Positions 1 to 9,088 of a DNA stretch of 64,000 bases are shown here, piece after piece (position 1 is the first letter of the stretch; each line of letters opens with the position of its first letter). The DNA is taken from NCBI RefSeq assembly GCF_000220175.1, contig NZ_AFPU01000001.1, positions 1,337,512-1,401,511 on the forward strand, written 5' to 3'. The stretch comes from Nitrosarchaeum koreense MY1. GTDB lineage: Archaea > Thermoproteota > Nitrososphaeria > Nitrososphaerales > Nitrosopumilaceae. The notes beneath the pieces were generated by a model that was given only the letters and a program-made list of their open reading frames with translations, had not been told where the DNA came from and ran no database searches. A program made the position numbers and the translations under genes.

Positions 1-916
1 ATGCCACAATTGGGAAAAATAAAGAGTTTAGTTGAGATGATGCTTCTTCAATGTTAAACACAGAATTTGATACCGAAGTTACGCTTGCATCAATATTTGT
101 ACTAGCATCTTCCAAAGTAGAACCAAATCTTTCAATTTCTGATTTTAGTGTGTCTAATTCATCTGATGTTTCTTTTAAAACTGAATTTAGTTCTATTATT
201 TGATTTGAGATTCCACCCAAATCCTGGCTTAGAACATTAGTTGCAACAGAAGCGTGAGATATTGTTCCTTGATTAAAAGATACCACGTGAAAAACATATG
301 TTCCTTCTTCTTTTGGAGTATAATCTAGATAGTATAATCCCTGATGAAGTGTTGAAAACGCATTAGATATTGTTTCTACCTTTCCTGAAGGTAAGTGAAT
401 GTGAGTTGTTTGAAGTAATTCTTTTGGATCATCACCAATTAACAAACCATCACTTGTAGTTTGTACAAATATTCTAAATGGATTGTTAATTGCTGCGGTC
501 TCCGGAGCAAACACAGATGTGAGTACATGTCGTTCTATTGGTATTTCCATCAGATCTGTTGTAGACGTAAATTTTACATCTAGTTTTTGAGAGATTCCAT
601 TTTGCTCAGTACTAATTACTTCTATAGTATATGTACCAAATGGAAAGCTAGAAGTTGGTTTTGGCCATATTAGTAATACATGATTAAAAGAACCATCATC
701 AGTAGTAGTTAATTGATCAAATCCTACAATAGTATCATCTGGTGAAAATAATCTAATTATCAAGGTTTCATCGGGCTGACCTTTTCCATATACAAAAAGA
801 GGTTGTCCTTCGGAATAAACTTGGCTGGTAGTAGATATTTCTAATTCTGAAAATGCTTCATTGACAGGAATAATTAATAATAAAATAAAAGACAATAACA
901 AAATTTGTGATTTCAA
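1..916 (-). CDS. Secreted, probably membrane-anchored protein (C-terminus beyond window)
   Basis: About 305 residues are visible before the window edge cuts off the C-terminus. Residues 1-22 form a signal peptide (ILLLSFILLLIIP followed by an AFS site). Residues about 25-210 look like beta-sandwich surface domains. Residues about 215-290 become a Ser/Asp/Glu-rich coiled coil (SDELDTLKSEIERF), and a hydrophobic stretch (LFFPIVA) begins at the edge, probably a membrane anchor. TTG at 916 was chosen because an in-frame stop lies nine codons upstream and no ATG lies between. A GGAG stretch lies about 22 bases before it, too far to be a convincing ribosome site. The gene sits directly after the S-layer gene on the same strand, which suggests a cell-envelope role. 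The family is not recognised. Confidence 0.75.
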   Translation of the reverse strand, partial: MKSQILLLSFILLLIIPVNEAFSELEISTTSQVYSEGQPLFVYGKGQPDETLIIRLFSPDDTIVGFDQLTTTDDGSFNHVLLIWPKPTSSFPFGTYTIEVISTEQNGISQKLDVKFTSTTDLMEIPIERHVLTSVFAPETAAINNPFRIFVQTTSDGLLIGDDPKELLQTTHIHLPSGKVETISNAFSTLHQGLYYLDYTPKEEGTYVFHVVSFNQGTISHASVATNVLSQDLGGISNQIIELNSVLKETSDELDTLKSEIERFGSTLEDASTNIDASVTSVSNSVFNIEEASSQLNSLFFPIVA

Positions 917-992
917 TTTAAAATAATTGAATAATATCTCCTAGATATTGCTTCTGGAAAAATGATCTATAACTTACGTTAAGTGTTGATTC

Positions 993-1014
993 AAAAAAAA
1001 GAAAAAAAGGAAAA
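993..1014 (-). terminator. T-rich terminator after the S-layer gene
   Basis: On the minus strand the transcript of the S-layer gene runs, 15 bases after its stop, into three closely spaced T runs (4, 7 and 8 T) interrupted by single C or CC. Archaeal RNA polymerase terminates at such oligo-T tracts. No hairpin precedes it. Confidence 0.6.
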
Positions 1015-1028
1015 TGTGAACTAGTTTC

Positions 1029-4000
1029 TTACTGTACGATTATTGTCGTAGTTACTGGTGGTGATAATGCCGTTGGATTATCAACAGATTCCCAGACAAA
1101 TGCAGTGGCAGTATAAGTGCCAGCGTCAGTTGGGATCCATGATAAAGCAGGGCTGAATGATTGACCAGCGGATAATGAACCTGTAATCCATGCTAGTGAG
1201 ACTGTAACACCGTTACCATCCTGAATCTGTACCAAGTAGGCAAATGCTTGCTCTCTATCCTGACCATTTGCTAGGTCGGCAGTTATTTGCACCTGTTGAT
1301 CAACGTTAACAGTGCTTAAGCTGTTACCGAATGCGTCAACAACTCTCAAGTTAGCAGCTGGTGCTCTCTCAAGAGGTGGTACAACCGTACCGATTAGCGA
1401 AGTGGCAGTAATATCAAGTTCATCTGCTGTTGTGTATGGATTAGGCAATGTATTGTCTGAATATTCTGCAGTGACAGTGTCACCTTCTGCGACTCTGAGT
1501 CTGTGACCAGATGATTCGTCAGTAGTTGTGAAGAACACAGTACCTTCGAATATTCCGGTTGCCTCATTAGTCTCAGTTACAGTTAGATCAATACCTCCGG
1601 CATCGGAGTCAGACCACACGTCAGCGTTGAAATTATCAACTGCTTCTGGGTTTAAGTTCATATCTGGATCAATTACTCTTACAACACCTGTACCGCTTGC
1701 TGGGTAGCTTGCTTCAAGCCACTGAACCTCACCAATATTCCATCTGATTAATGCTGAGCCGACAATAGTCTCATCCTCTGAGAATTCAAAGGAGATAGTT
1801 ATGCCGTCATCATCATCAGCTGGCAACAGTCCATCTGTTGGACCAGTGCCAGAAGGAGAAGTGGTTGTTACATCATTACCATTTGTACCAGTTGTGGTAT
1901 CGCCATCAGCATTATGTGTAAAGCCGGTAAGAATTACCTCACCAGTGAAAATGCCTGTGTCAGTACCAGTTTCGACTAGTTTGTAGTTGTTGAGTTTGTT
2001 ACCTCTAGTTGAGACCTTTATTGGGTCTTCATTAGTGTCACCAATCTCATCGACTAGGTTGCTATCGAAGTTGTGATCTGGGGCTACAATAGTAATGTAT
2101 ACTTTATCAGTCCATGTGTAAACTTTTTGGTCAAGCTCTACAGTTGCTCCGAAGTTTGAAGTAAAGAGTGTCAAGTTGACATCTTCGTCTTCGTCACCTA
2201 CGTAGTCAGATCCGGATGGACCCCAATCGCTGTACTCGAGGACAATTTCTTCTCCTCTTTCTAGTTTGTCACCATCTAATTCTGAAGGAATTTCGACGAC
2301 AATCTGGAAGATTCCAGTGCTGTCACCTGTTTCTCTAAAGTTAGATGGTTCTGGGTCGAAGTTGGCTCCTTGTCCGTCAGCGTCACCCATGGTAACGGTT
2401 GCGGCATCAGAGTCCCATTCAATTAAGTCCAAGTCATATGTCTCAGCCTGGTCATTGTCCAAATCGAAGTCTGGCTCAATGAGGGTCAAGATCATGTCGG
2501 ATCCAATAATATACACTGATTTGTCAGATTGTAATACACCGTTTCTTAGGTCAAAGGTAGCAGAATCAGTTACAGTATTGATATCACCTGATGCATCAGC
2601 TGGATCAGTGTATTCTACTTGGAGAATATCTCCTTGTAAGATACAGTAATCACCAGTAGTTGCGGCAACATCAAATCTGTCTGTTTCGGCAGTACCTGAA
2701 CCATCAAGGTTAGTCCATACACTTGTTGTGCTTGGACAAACAGTACTTGCTGGACCATCGGTATATCTAATGACTATATCAGATTCAAATATTCCTGCAT
2801 CTGGTGCAATTTCGCCCATTGGACCAAATTGTCTGACATCTTTAAGATTAACATTATTGGTATCAATTGTACCTGCTAATGCTGCTGGACCACCAGCAAA
2901 ACCGAGTACGACTGCTGAAGAACCTCTTAATACAGAGATCTTAACAGGTCCGTTACCGGCTGTGCTGTTGGTTCCTATAATGTCTTCACCACTTGCGGAT
3001 GTATTGAAGTCTGGATCATTAACTCTGACGTGAATTGTTAGATCTCCGCTACCAATAAACTCACCAGATTGAAGTCCTGAACCAGAACGTGCTGTTCCAG
3101 CTGTATTCATTCCAGTTTGATGGATTGGGAATAAGGATCTTCCATCTGGGGTTGTATCAGTATCAGTACTAAAGTTGTCTGGGACACCAAATGGTACTGG
3201 GTAAACGGTTCGATCGAGACTGACGGATCCAGTGTTAGCGCGAACGCCTGCACCGTCACCTACTTCAATGACTTCACCAGATGCATCTCTAAAGTCAACA
3301 TAGTTGACTTCAATATCGAGACCGGTGACAGATTCAGTTGTAGTTGAACCTGATCTACACCATGCTCCTGGGATTTGGAAATCACCTACAAATATACCAG
3401 TTTCAGGTCCAGTTTCAACCAGAGTAAATCCAGTTGCAGCTAATCCTGTATCTGTTACACCTGCGTTAGATAATGCTGTTGCGCATGCACTAACTGTTGG
3501 TGTTGTCCATTTTTGATCATCAAAAGTGACATCTAATAATCTACCAAGATCATCGCCAGTAGATAGTATAGTTGATGTAGAGTTGCTTCCAACAACATCA
3601 CGTAAGCTACCTCCTGCGGAAATTGTAGTATAGATATCCACTAAGTCAGAATCGACGTTAAGATCTAAGTCTTGTAGTGTAATTATAACTGTGTCAGCAT
3701 TCTTGTATGATTCTGCATTGAAAGACACAACACCTGAGTGACTTGGAGCTGCTTGTTGATCAGCGACTTGAGTTGTAACACCATCTGCACCTAAGTCGTT
3801 ATAGTTGACTCTAGGTGAGTCTTCATCAGTTAGATCTTCAATGACGATGAAGTTTGGATCATCGGCAATTGGAGTTAGATCTGAGTAGGTGTTTACGTCA
3901 AGTATGTTTAGCTGATTAATCATGACAAATTCCAAACTACCTGCAAAGGTAGATGTATTATCGCCTGTTTCTTCTGCTTCGATTCTTACAATCTGGTTAG

Positions 4001-6128
4001 CTACTCTGTCTCCAGCTGCTAATCCATCATTCAAGTATCCAAAGGAGAAGAAATCTACTACAATAGCATCAGTTGTTTGTGTTGTTGTTATACCTCCTGT
4101 TACACTACTTACTATCAATAAACCGACTTGGTTAGTTCCAGTAGTACTATCGAATAGTTGAGCGTTAGTAGCGGTTGAATTGAGTAATGTCAAGCTTTGT
4201 GGGTTGACGTTATCTGCAATCAATAAACTGCTAACGTGCGCAGTAGTTGTAATATTATTAGTTGCTGTGTTGATTATGTTACCTGTACTGTTCAATAGAT
4301 AAACATCGAATGTACCTGTAGTATTCAAACTCCTAAGATCTAAGTTAAGGAAGTTGAAACCATGGAAAGTACCTCCAATTGGATTTCTAATTGAATTTCT
4401 AAGTTCATCAATCGTTGTTCGCAAATCGATAACAAGTCCATTAGATGTACCAGAACCTGTTTGAGTGAGGATTGCTCTTTCACTAAACTTGTCAACACTT
4501 ATAGTTGTTGCAATTCCTGTTGCTGGGACATTTAATGTTGTTGTCGTATTTGCGGAAGTACCGTTGAATGATTGCCATGTTCCCCAAATAGCTTTTGGTG
4601 CTGTTAAACCTGCTTCACCCAATGTAAATGGATCACCAGTTTGAAGTGCTGGAATCAATGTTACATTAGTATCAAACAAGTCTAGATCTTCATCAGCTCG
4701 GCTATTTTTGTTAGCATCATTGTCAACGATGACTACTGGAATCTCTTCACCAGAGGTCCATTCAGCATCTGTTGGTTGTATATCGACGGTTGCAAAGCCA
4801 AATCCTACAAGAACTGTTACTGGGGACGCATTATAATCAACAGTTGCAGAGGTTCCCCTTGCTGCATTGCTGGTTATTTTTAGAACAGAGTTATCTGATT
4901 CATCATATGTACCAAATATACCACTGTTTGGTCCTTGTTCAGTAATTGTTACTGGTACTGTATTAATACCTAAGAATGTGTGACCTGGACCACCAGCGTT
5001 TGTGGAGTCTGTATTATTTACTTGGAATTTAGATGCAAGATTTGCATCTGTTCCGTTAAGTAATAATACGGTATCACCGTTATCTTGGAGAGTTAATACT
5101 GGGTTAGTAGCACCTTGTTTGTTAACATTAACTAACAGTCTACAGTTATCCTCACACATGAGGTTACCTAAGGCTGAGTCAATGTTAATTACACCAAGTG
5201 CTTCTTGATCACCATCTGAACCTCCATTTTCATTGAATACTTGGTAGTACGTACCCTTTTCAGAGTTTGTACTATTTGCACCAAATGTCCAGGAGTCTTC
5301 ATCAGTTGGATCAATGTTTAACCATAGATCTGTAATCGTTGCATGAACTTGGGCTTTTTGCGGATAAGTTGTTCTATCTAAAGATACACCGGAAAATTGG
5401 TCAACGGTATCAAAAGTAAGTGTTGTTGTTTGAACACCACCACCTTTGTTATATTGAATTACAACGTTTCCACCTGTAGTTAGAGTATAGAGTTGTATAA
5501 ATGGCCATACATCTGCATCGATACCAATTTGTCCAACTCTTGCTGATGTTGGAAATCCATTAGCTGCCTTTTGTTCACGGATGACATTTTGAGTGTCACC
5601 AGCAGTGAAAGTTGTGCATGCTGTAAATGGAGATGTTGTACCTTGTGTACCACCTGTAACACCTGCACCGACTGCGATACCTACGGTCTCGGAGACGGTT
5701 ACGTTTAGGTTAGATGGATCAAGTAATGTAGCTGAACTACAGAATGTACCAAAGTCAAGACCTTCACCTGTGGTTTTACCCACAACTGTTTGGTCTGCTG
5801 TTGTTGCCATTGTCTTATCTGCAAAGTAACCATACCAGTTACCGTCTACTGCTTGAACCATTCTAAGTTTCTTGCCGTTTACGGTAACGTCTGGTTCACC
5901 TTTTGCCTCATCAGTATCATTGATATCAGAATCTATTACCACGACCTCAATTACTTGAGGTCCTGACATGTAGTTATTGAACTGCGAGTTTTCTGCGGAA
6001 ACAAATAGGTTAGCGTTGGCTGCATGTGCTACTGGCATCATAGATGGAGCAGCAAATGTCAAACCACCGGCTAACATAATTGTCATTAATGTAAGACTAG
6101 TTATTTTTCGTCCTATTTCGTTATTCAT
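1029..6128 (-). CDS. S-layer protein, giant acidic secreted surface protein
   Basis: At 1699 residues this is the longest gene in the window. Residues 1-36 form a Sec signal peptide ending in AHA, so the mature protein starts near ANANLFVSAEN. The rest is a chain of beta-sandwich repeats, very rich in Asp, Thr, Gly and Asn and poor in Lys. Recurring elements are a D-x-D-x-N-type loop (for example VNDPDFNTS, EPDFDLDND, DPDMNLNPE), likely calcium-binding, followed by a TGIF-x-G edge strand (ETGPETGIF, ETGTDTGIF). A C-terminal domain from about residue 1590 ends in TTTIIVQ without a membrane helix. Size, signal peptide and repeat style match the main S-layer protein of Nitrosopumilus (Nmar_1547 from memory). 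In ammonia oxidisers such negatively charged lattices are proposed to concentrate ammonium. Its GC is visibly higher than its neighbours, as expected for a very highly expressed gene. Confidence 0.88.
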   Translation of the reverse strand: MNNEIGRKITSLTLMTIMLAGGLTFAAPSMMPVAHAANANLFVSAENSQFNNYMSGPQVIEVVVIDSDINDTDEAKGEPDVTVNGKKLRMVQAVDGNWYGYFADKTMATTADQTVVGKTTGEGLDFGTFCSSATLLDPSNLNVTVSETVGIAVGAGVTGGTQGTTSPFTACTTFTAGDTQNVIREQKAANGFPTSARVGQIGIDADVWPFIQLYTLTTGGNVVIQYNKGGGVQTTTLTFDTVDQFSGVSLDRTTYPQKAQVHATITDLWLNIDPTDEDSWTFGANSTNSEKGTYYQVFNENGGSDGDQEALGVINIDSALGNLMCEDNCRLLVNVNKQGATNPVLTLQDNGDTVLLLNGTDANLASKFQVNNTDSTNAGGPGHTFLGINTVPVTITEQGPNSGIFGTYDESDNSVLKITSNAARGTSATVDYNASPVTVLVGFGFATVDIQPTDAEWTSGEEIPVVIVDNDANKNSRADEDLDLFDTNVTLIPALQTGDPFTLGEAGLTAPKAIWGTWQSFNGTSANTTTTLNVPATGIATTISVDKFSERAILTQTGSGTSNGLVIDLRTTIDELRNSIRNPIGGTFHGFNFLNLDLRSLNTTGTFDVYLLNSTGNIINTATNNITTTAHVSSLLIADNVNPQSLTLLNSTATNAQLFDSTTGTNQVGLLIVSSVTGGITTTQTTDAIVVDFFSFGYLNDGLAAGDRVANQIVRIEAEETGDNTSTFAGSLEFVMINQLNILDVNTYSDLTPIADDPNFIVIEDLTDEDSPRVNYNDLGADGVTTQVADQQAAPSHSGVVSFNAESYKNADTVIITLQDLDLNVDSDLVDIYTTISAGGSLRDVVGSNSTSTILSTGDDLGRLLDVTFDDQKWTTPTVSACATALSNAGVTDTGLAATGFTLVETGPETGIFVGDFQIPGAWCRSGSTTTESVTGLDIEVNYVDFRDASGEVIEVGDGAGVRANTGSVSLDRTVYPVPFGVPDNFSTDTDTTPDGRSLFPIHQTGMNTAGTARSGSGLQSGEFIGSGDLTIHVRVNDPDFNTSASGEDIIGTNSTAGNGPVKISVLRGSSAVVLGFAGGPAALAGTIDTNNVNLKDVRQFGPMGEIAPDAGIFESDIVIRYTDGPASTVCPSTTSVWTNLDGSGTAETDRFDVAATTGDYCILQGDILQVEYTDPADASGDINTVTDSATFDLRNGVLQSDKSVYIIGSDMILTLIEPDFDLDNDQAETYDLDLIEWDSDAATVTMGDADGQGANFDPEPSNFRETGDSTGIFQIVVEIPSELDGDKLERGEEIVLEYSDWGPSGSDYVGDEDEDVNLTLFTSNFGATVELDQKVYTWTDKVYITIVAPDHNFDSNLVDEIGDTNEDPIKVSTRGNKLNNYKLVETGTDTGIFTGEVILTGFTHNADGDTTTGTNGNDVTTTSPSGTGPTDGLLPADDDDGITISFEFSEDETIVGSALIRWNIGEVQWLEASYPASGTGVVRVIDPDMNLNPEAVDNFNADVWSDSDAGGIDLTVTETNEATGIFEGTVFFTTTDESSGHRLRVAEGDTVTAEYSDNTLPNPYTTADELDITATSLIGTVVPPLERAPAANLRVVDAFGNSLSTVNVDQQVQITADLANGQDREQAFAYLVQIQDGNGVTVSLAWITGSLSAGQSFSPALSWIPTDAGTYTATAFVWESVDNPTALSPPVTTTIIVQ

Positions 6129-6153
6129 GTTATTGGTTTTTCTCTTTAAAATT

Positions 6154-6163
6154 TGTATATAAG
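6154..6163 (-). promoter_or_regulatory. TATA box of the S-layer gene
   Basis: Read on the minus strand the element is CTTATATAC, centred 30 bases before the ATG at 6128. Transcription would begin a few bases before the ATG, giving a nearly leaderless mRNA. No Shine-Dalgarno sequence is present. Confidence 0.65.
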
Positions 6164-6174
6164 GCTAATGGACG

Positions 6175-6196
6175 AATTGTCCACAATTAGACAATT
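6175..6196. promoter_or_regulatory. Operator-like triple half-site upstream of the S-layer TATA box
   Basis: AATTGT (6175-6180) is followed after two bases by its reverse complement ACAATT (6183-6188). A second ACAATT follows at 6191-6196, preceded by G to make GACAATT, the partner of AATTGTC at 6175-6181. The cluster lies 12-33 bases upstream of the TATA box, where an archaeal activator or repressor would bind. No regulator is identified. Confidence 0.4.
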
Positions 6197-6331
6197 TTTT
6201 AAGATTTTTTTATCATGTTATATGATTTTATAAAAATATCATATATTTTAGATATAAAAATTACACTTTTGATTTCTTTCCATAATATGATCGATGTATT
6301 TTGTATTTTTTTAGTATAATTTATGAAATTT

Positions 6332-7675
6332 TTATAGGCTAGTTTTTGCACTTAATTCCCTACCAAGTAGACTTTTGTATAATGATACGGCATCATCTTC
6401 GTCTTTTGATCCAACAATTACTGCTGAACCTTTTTTCATAAAACTTACGGAGAGATCATTTGTCCGCAATGATATTCCCAAATCTCCAAGATTTTCTACT
6501 ATAAATCCTTGTTTTTTTGCGATGTTAGAAACTATAGTAGTATCGATATTAAATATATCAGTAGGAGTAATGGAGTATGTTCGCTTTCCACGATTTCTTC
6601 CACATAGTTCTTCTAAGATAAATTCTTCCTTTACTGTTTCTTCTTTTTTTCCAGTTCCACATACAGGACATTCCTCAGCTCGAAATGTTTTGGTACTTGT
6701 AAAATCAAGATGTTCTAAATCAATGTGAAGAATTCTTTGTGACAGGCTTGGCTTTTTTCCAATAATGATTTTTACAGCTTCTGATACTTCAACTCCTCCA
6801 ACAATGGAAAGTATTGACGGATGAACTCCATCAATACTGCAAGTCGGCATTGCATCTTCGTTTAGCTCAGGAAACATGCAATAGTAACATGCGGATTCTT
6901 TTGGTAAAATTGTAAATGCTTGACCCGATACTCCGACTGCAGCACCAGTAACAAAAGGAATTCCAAATTTTACACATGCATTATTTAGAGCATATCTTGC
7001 ATTGACACTGTCAAGTGCATCAATTACAACATCACAACCCTCTACAACTTCAAGTGCAGTGTAATCATTTACTGAAACAGCTAATGCTTCTATCTTGCAA
7101 TCAGGATTTAGTTTCTGTAATTTCTTTGCTGCAACTTCCACTTTTACTTGGCCAACGTCTGATTCATCAAACATTGTTTGCCTATGTAAATTAGATAATT
7201 CTATTACATCCCTATCAACAATTCTCAAAGTACCAACACCCATTGCAGCTAGTCTTGATGTGATTGGATTTCCCAACCCACCAACACCTACAACACATAC
7301 TTTGGAATTTTTTAATTTCAGCTGTCCAGTGTAACCAATGTCTTCTAGCATCACTTGTCTTGAAAATCTATCAAGCTCTTTTGCAGACAACTCGTCAGAA
7401 CCTCCAGCCACTGCAGGCAGAATATACACCTCATCTCCGTTATTTAGTGTGGTATTCATCCCATCAGAGAATTTTGCATTTTTTCCATTAATGTAAATAT
7501 TAATCAAAGAACGCGGAGTTCCATCACTTTCCAAAACTCGTCTCTTAAAGTCATCACCCATAATTTCAGATATCTTTACAAATGCGTCAGTAATGGAGTC
7601 AGCTGAAATATCTGTTTTTTTCTCTCCACCACCATAATTTAGCACCGATGGAATTGTAAATGTGATATTTGCCAT
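6332..7675 (-). CDS. Ubiquitin-like (MoaD/ThiS) - E1-like (MoeB/ThiF) fusion protein
   Basis: Residues 1-92 are a MoaD-type beta-grasp domain ending in PAVAGG (Gly91-Gly92). It runs straight into an E1-like adenylyltransferase: nucleotide loop GVGGLGN at 130-136, later MPTCSIDGV with the likely catalytic cysteine, and two CxxC pairs (CYYC, CPVC) that bind structural zinc. About 85 further C-terminal residues are of unknown fold. Families of this type activate the C-terminal glycine of a sulfur-carrier protein for molybdopterin, thiamine or tRNA thiolation. Here the diglycine is internal, so the built-in carrier cannot be adenylated unless it is cleaved; the domain may instead be structural or regulatory. 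The gene starts one base after the threonine synthase stop and is co-transcribed with it. Confidence 0.85.
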   Translation of the reverse strand: MANITFTIPSVLNYGGGEKKTDISADSITDAFVKISEIMGDDFKRRVLESDGTPRSLINIYINGKNAKFSDGMNTTLNNGDEVYILPAVAGGSDELSAKELDRFSRQVMLEDIGYTGQLKLKNSKVCVVGVGGLGNPITSRLAAMGVGTLRIVDRDVIELSNLHRQTMFDESDVGQVKVEVAAKKLQKLNPDCKIEALAVSVNDYTALEVVEGCDVVIDALDSVNARYALNNACVKFGIPFVTGAAVGVSGQAFTILPKESACYYCMFPELNEDAMPTCSIDGVHPSILSIVGGVEVSEAVKIIIGKKPSLSQRILHIDLEHLDFTSTKTFRAEECPVCGTGKKEETVKEEFILEELCGRNRGKRTYSITPTDIFNIDTTIVSNIAKKQGFIVENLGDLGISLRTNDLSVSFMKKGSAVIVGSKDEDDAVSLYKSLLGRELSAKTSL

Positions 7676-7676
7676 T

Positions 7677-8915
7677 CTAGTTTACTACCGCCGATATTTC
7701 TGCAATGTTTGTCTTCATCACTTTTGGTTTTTGTAAAACTTCCATTATTGCCTCAGTTGCCTTTAGTCCGTTTCCAGTGACATAACACACTATAGAATCG
7801 TTTTTGTCGATTTTTCCCTGTTCAATCATCTTTTGAAGTACGGCAACAGATACACCACCTGCAGGTTCTGTAAAGATTCCTTCTGTCCTTGCCAAAAGCA
7901 ATATTGCATCTAAAATTTCCTTGTTGTTACATTCTTCTGCAAATCCATTGTACTGGACTAATCGTTTCAAAACATATCTACCATCTCCAGGATCACCTAT
8001 TGCCAAACTCTTTGCAATAGTGTCAGGATTCTCTACGGGAATTACTTCTTTATTGTTTTTCTTAAATGCATCAACGATAGGTGCACACCCATGTGGCTGT
8101 GCTGCTATCATGTGCATGTTTGATACATTATTTAACAATGAAACTATCTGCAATTCTTCAAATCCTTTGCAGATAGCATTTAGCATTGCACCACTTCCTA
8201 CTGGAACTATGAGTTGATCAGGAACTTGCCAGTCAAGTTGTTCTGCAACTTCGTATGCAAGTGTTTTAGAGCCTTCTACATAATGAGAGCGCATGTTAAT
8301 ATTTACAATTCCTATTCCTTTACTGTCACCAATTTGTGCAGCTATTCTATTTGCATCATCATATGTTCCATCTACAGCAATGTAATTTGCTCCATAAGAT
8401 AATGCCTGTGCAATTTTTGCCATCTCAATATTACTTGGTGCAAATACATGGCATGGTAACCCAGCTTTTGCTGCATGTGCTGCAGTTGCAGATGCCAAAT
8501 TGCCAGTAGATGCACATCCAACAGCTGATAGTCCAAACTCCTTTGCTTTTGATATTGCAACTCCTGCAGGTCTGTCTTTAAATGAAAATGTCGGATTTAC
8601 AGAGTCATTTTTGATGTATAGATTGTTTAGTCCTAATTTTTTTCCAAGATTGTCAGCTTTGATAAGTGGTGTCATTCCTGCACCAATACTAATAATGTTA
8701 GATTTGTTTTCTATTGGTAGTAATTCAAAATATCTCCAATAGTTATGCTCACGATTTGTAAAGGTATTTTTTGTGACTGCAGGAAAGTCATATTTTACAT
8801 CTAGTGGTCCAAAGCAGTCATCACAGATATACTTGAAAGCAGTATCGTACTGTTTTTTGCATTCTCTGCACTGCAGTGATGTTCTAGCCAAGATCAGTTT
8901 CTCCTTTGAAACCAT
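7677..8915 (-). CDS. thrC: Threonine synthase
   Basis: Converts O-phosphohomoserine to threonine with PLP. The 412 residues begin with a zinc-ribbon-like segment (Cys16, Cys19, Cys31, Cys34), seen in many archaeal threonine synthases. The PLP lysine is Lys113 in PTFSFKDRPAG. The glycine-rich phosphate-binding loop (PVGSGAMLNA) and a C-terminal TEPAGGV motif are present. The usual family motif is SFKDRG, with Pro here in place of Gly, so a related PLP lyase is a minor alternative. It heads a two-gene operon with the Ubl-E1 fusion. Its promoter carries a perfect inverted repeat across the predicted transcription start. Confidence 0.9.
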   Translation of the reverse strand: MVSKEKLILARTSLQCRECKKQYDTAFKYICDDCFGPLDVKYDFPAVTKNTFTNREHNYWRYFELLPIENKSNIISIGAGMTPLIKADNLGKKLGLNNLYIKNDSVNPTFSFKDRPAGVAISKAKEFGLSAVGCASTGNLASATAAHAAKAGLPCHVFAPSNIEMAKIAQALSYGANYIAVDGTYDDANRIAAQIGDSKGIGIVNINMRSHYVEGSKTLAYEVAEQLDWQVPDQLIVPVGSGAMLNAICKGFEELQIVSLLNNVSNMHMIAAQPHGCAPIVDAFKKNNKEVIPVENPDTIAKSLAIGDPGDGRYVLKRLVQYNGFAEECNNKEILDAILLLARTEGIFTEPAGGVSVAVLQKMIEQGKIDKNDSIVCYVTGNGLKATEAIMEVLQKPKVMKTNIAEISAVVN

Positions 8916-8935
8916 ACATAAAAAATCCTAATATC

Positions 8936-8956
8936 AAGTTAAGCAATACTTAACTT
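8936..8956. promoter_or_regulatory. Perfect inverted repeat over the threonine synthase transcription start
   Basis: AAGTTAAG (8936-8943) and CTTAACTT (8949-8956) are perfect 8-base arms around a 5-base spacer. The minus-strand TATA box (ATTATATT, about 8969-8976) predicts a start near 8946, exactly the centre of the repeat. That is the geometry of a repressor operator. Confidence 0.5.
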
Positions 8957-8968
8957 TACTGAGTAAAA

Positions 8969-8976
8969 AATATAAT
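8969..8976 (-). promoter_or_regulatory. TATA box of the threonine synthase operon
   Basis: ATTATATT on the minus strand, about 57 bases before the ATG at 8915, implies a leader of roughly 30 bases that contains half of the inverted repeat at 8936-8956. Confidence 0.45.
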
Positions 8977-9088
8977 GAAAACACAATCATATTTTAAAAA
9001 TTTAGTAAAGTTTTGAAGATTTGCAAAAAAGATGAATGAATTAACAATTATGAGGAAGGTTTTTAGATATTTTTAGAAAGGAAAAACC

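Noticed and set aside
1312-5829. Many plus-strand open frames inside the S-layer gene
   Set aside because: They follow from the low stop-codon density of the GC-richer, Asp/Thr-rich S-layer sequence read backwards; none has a protein-like pattern or start context.
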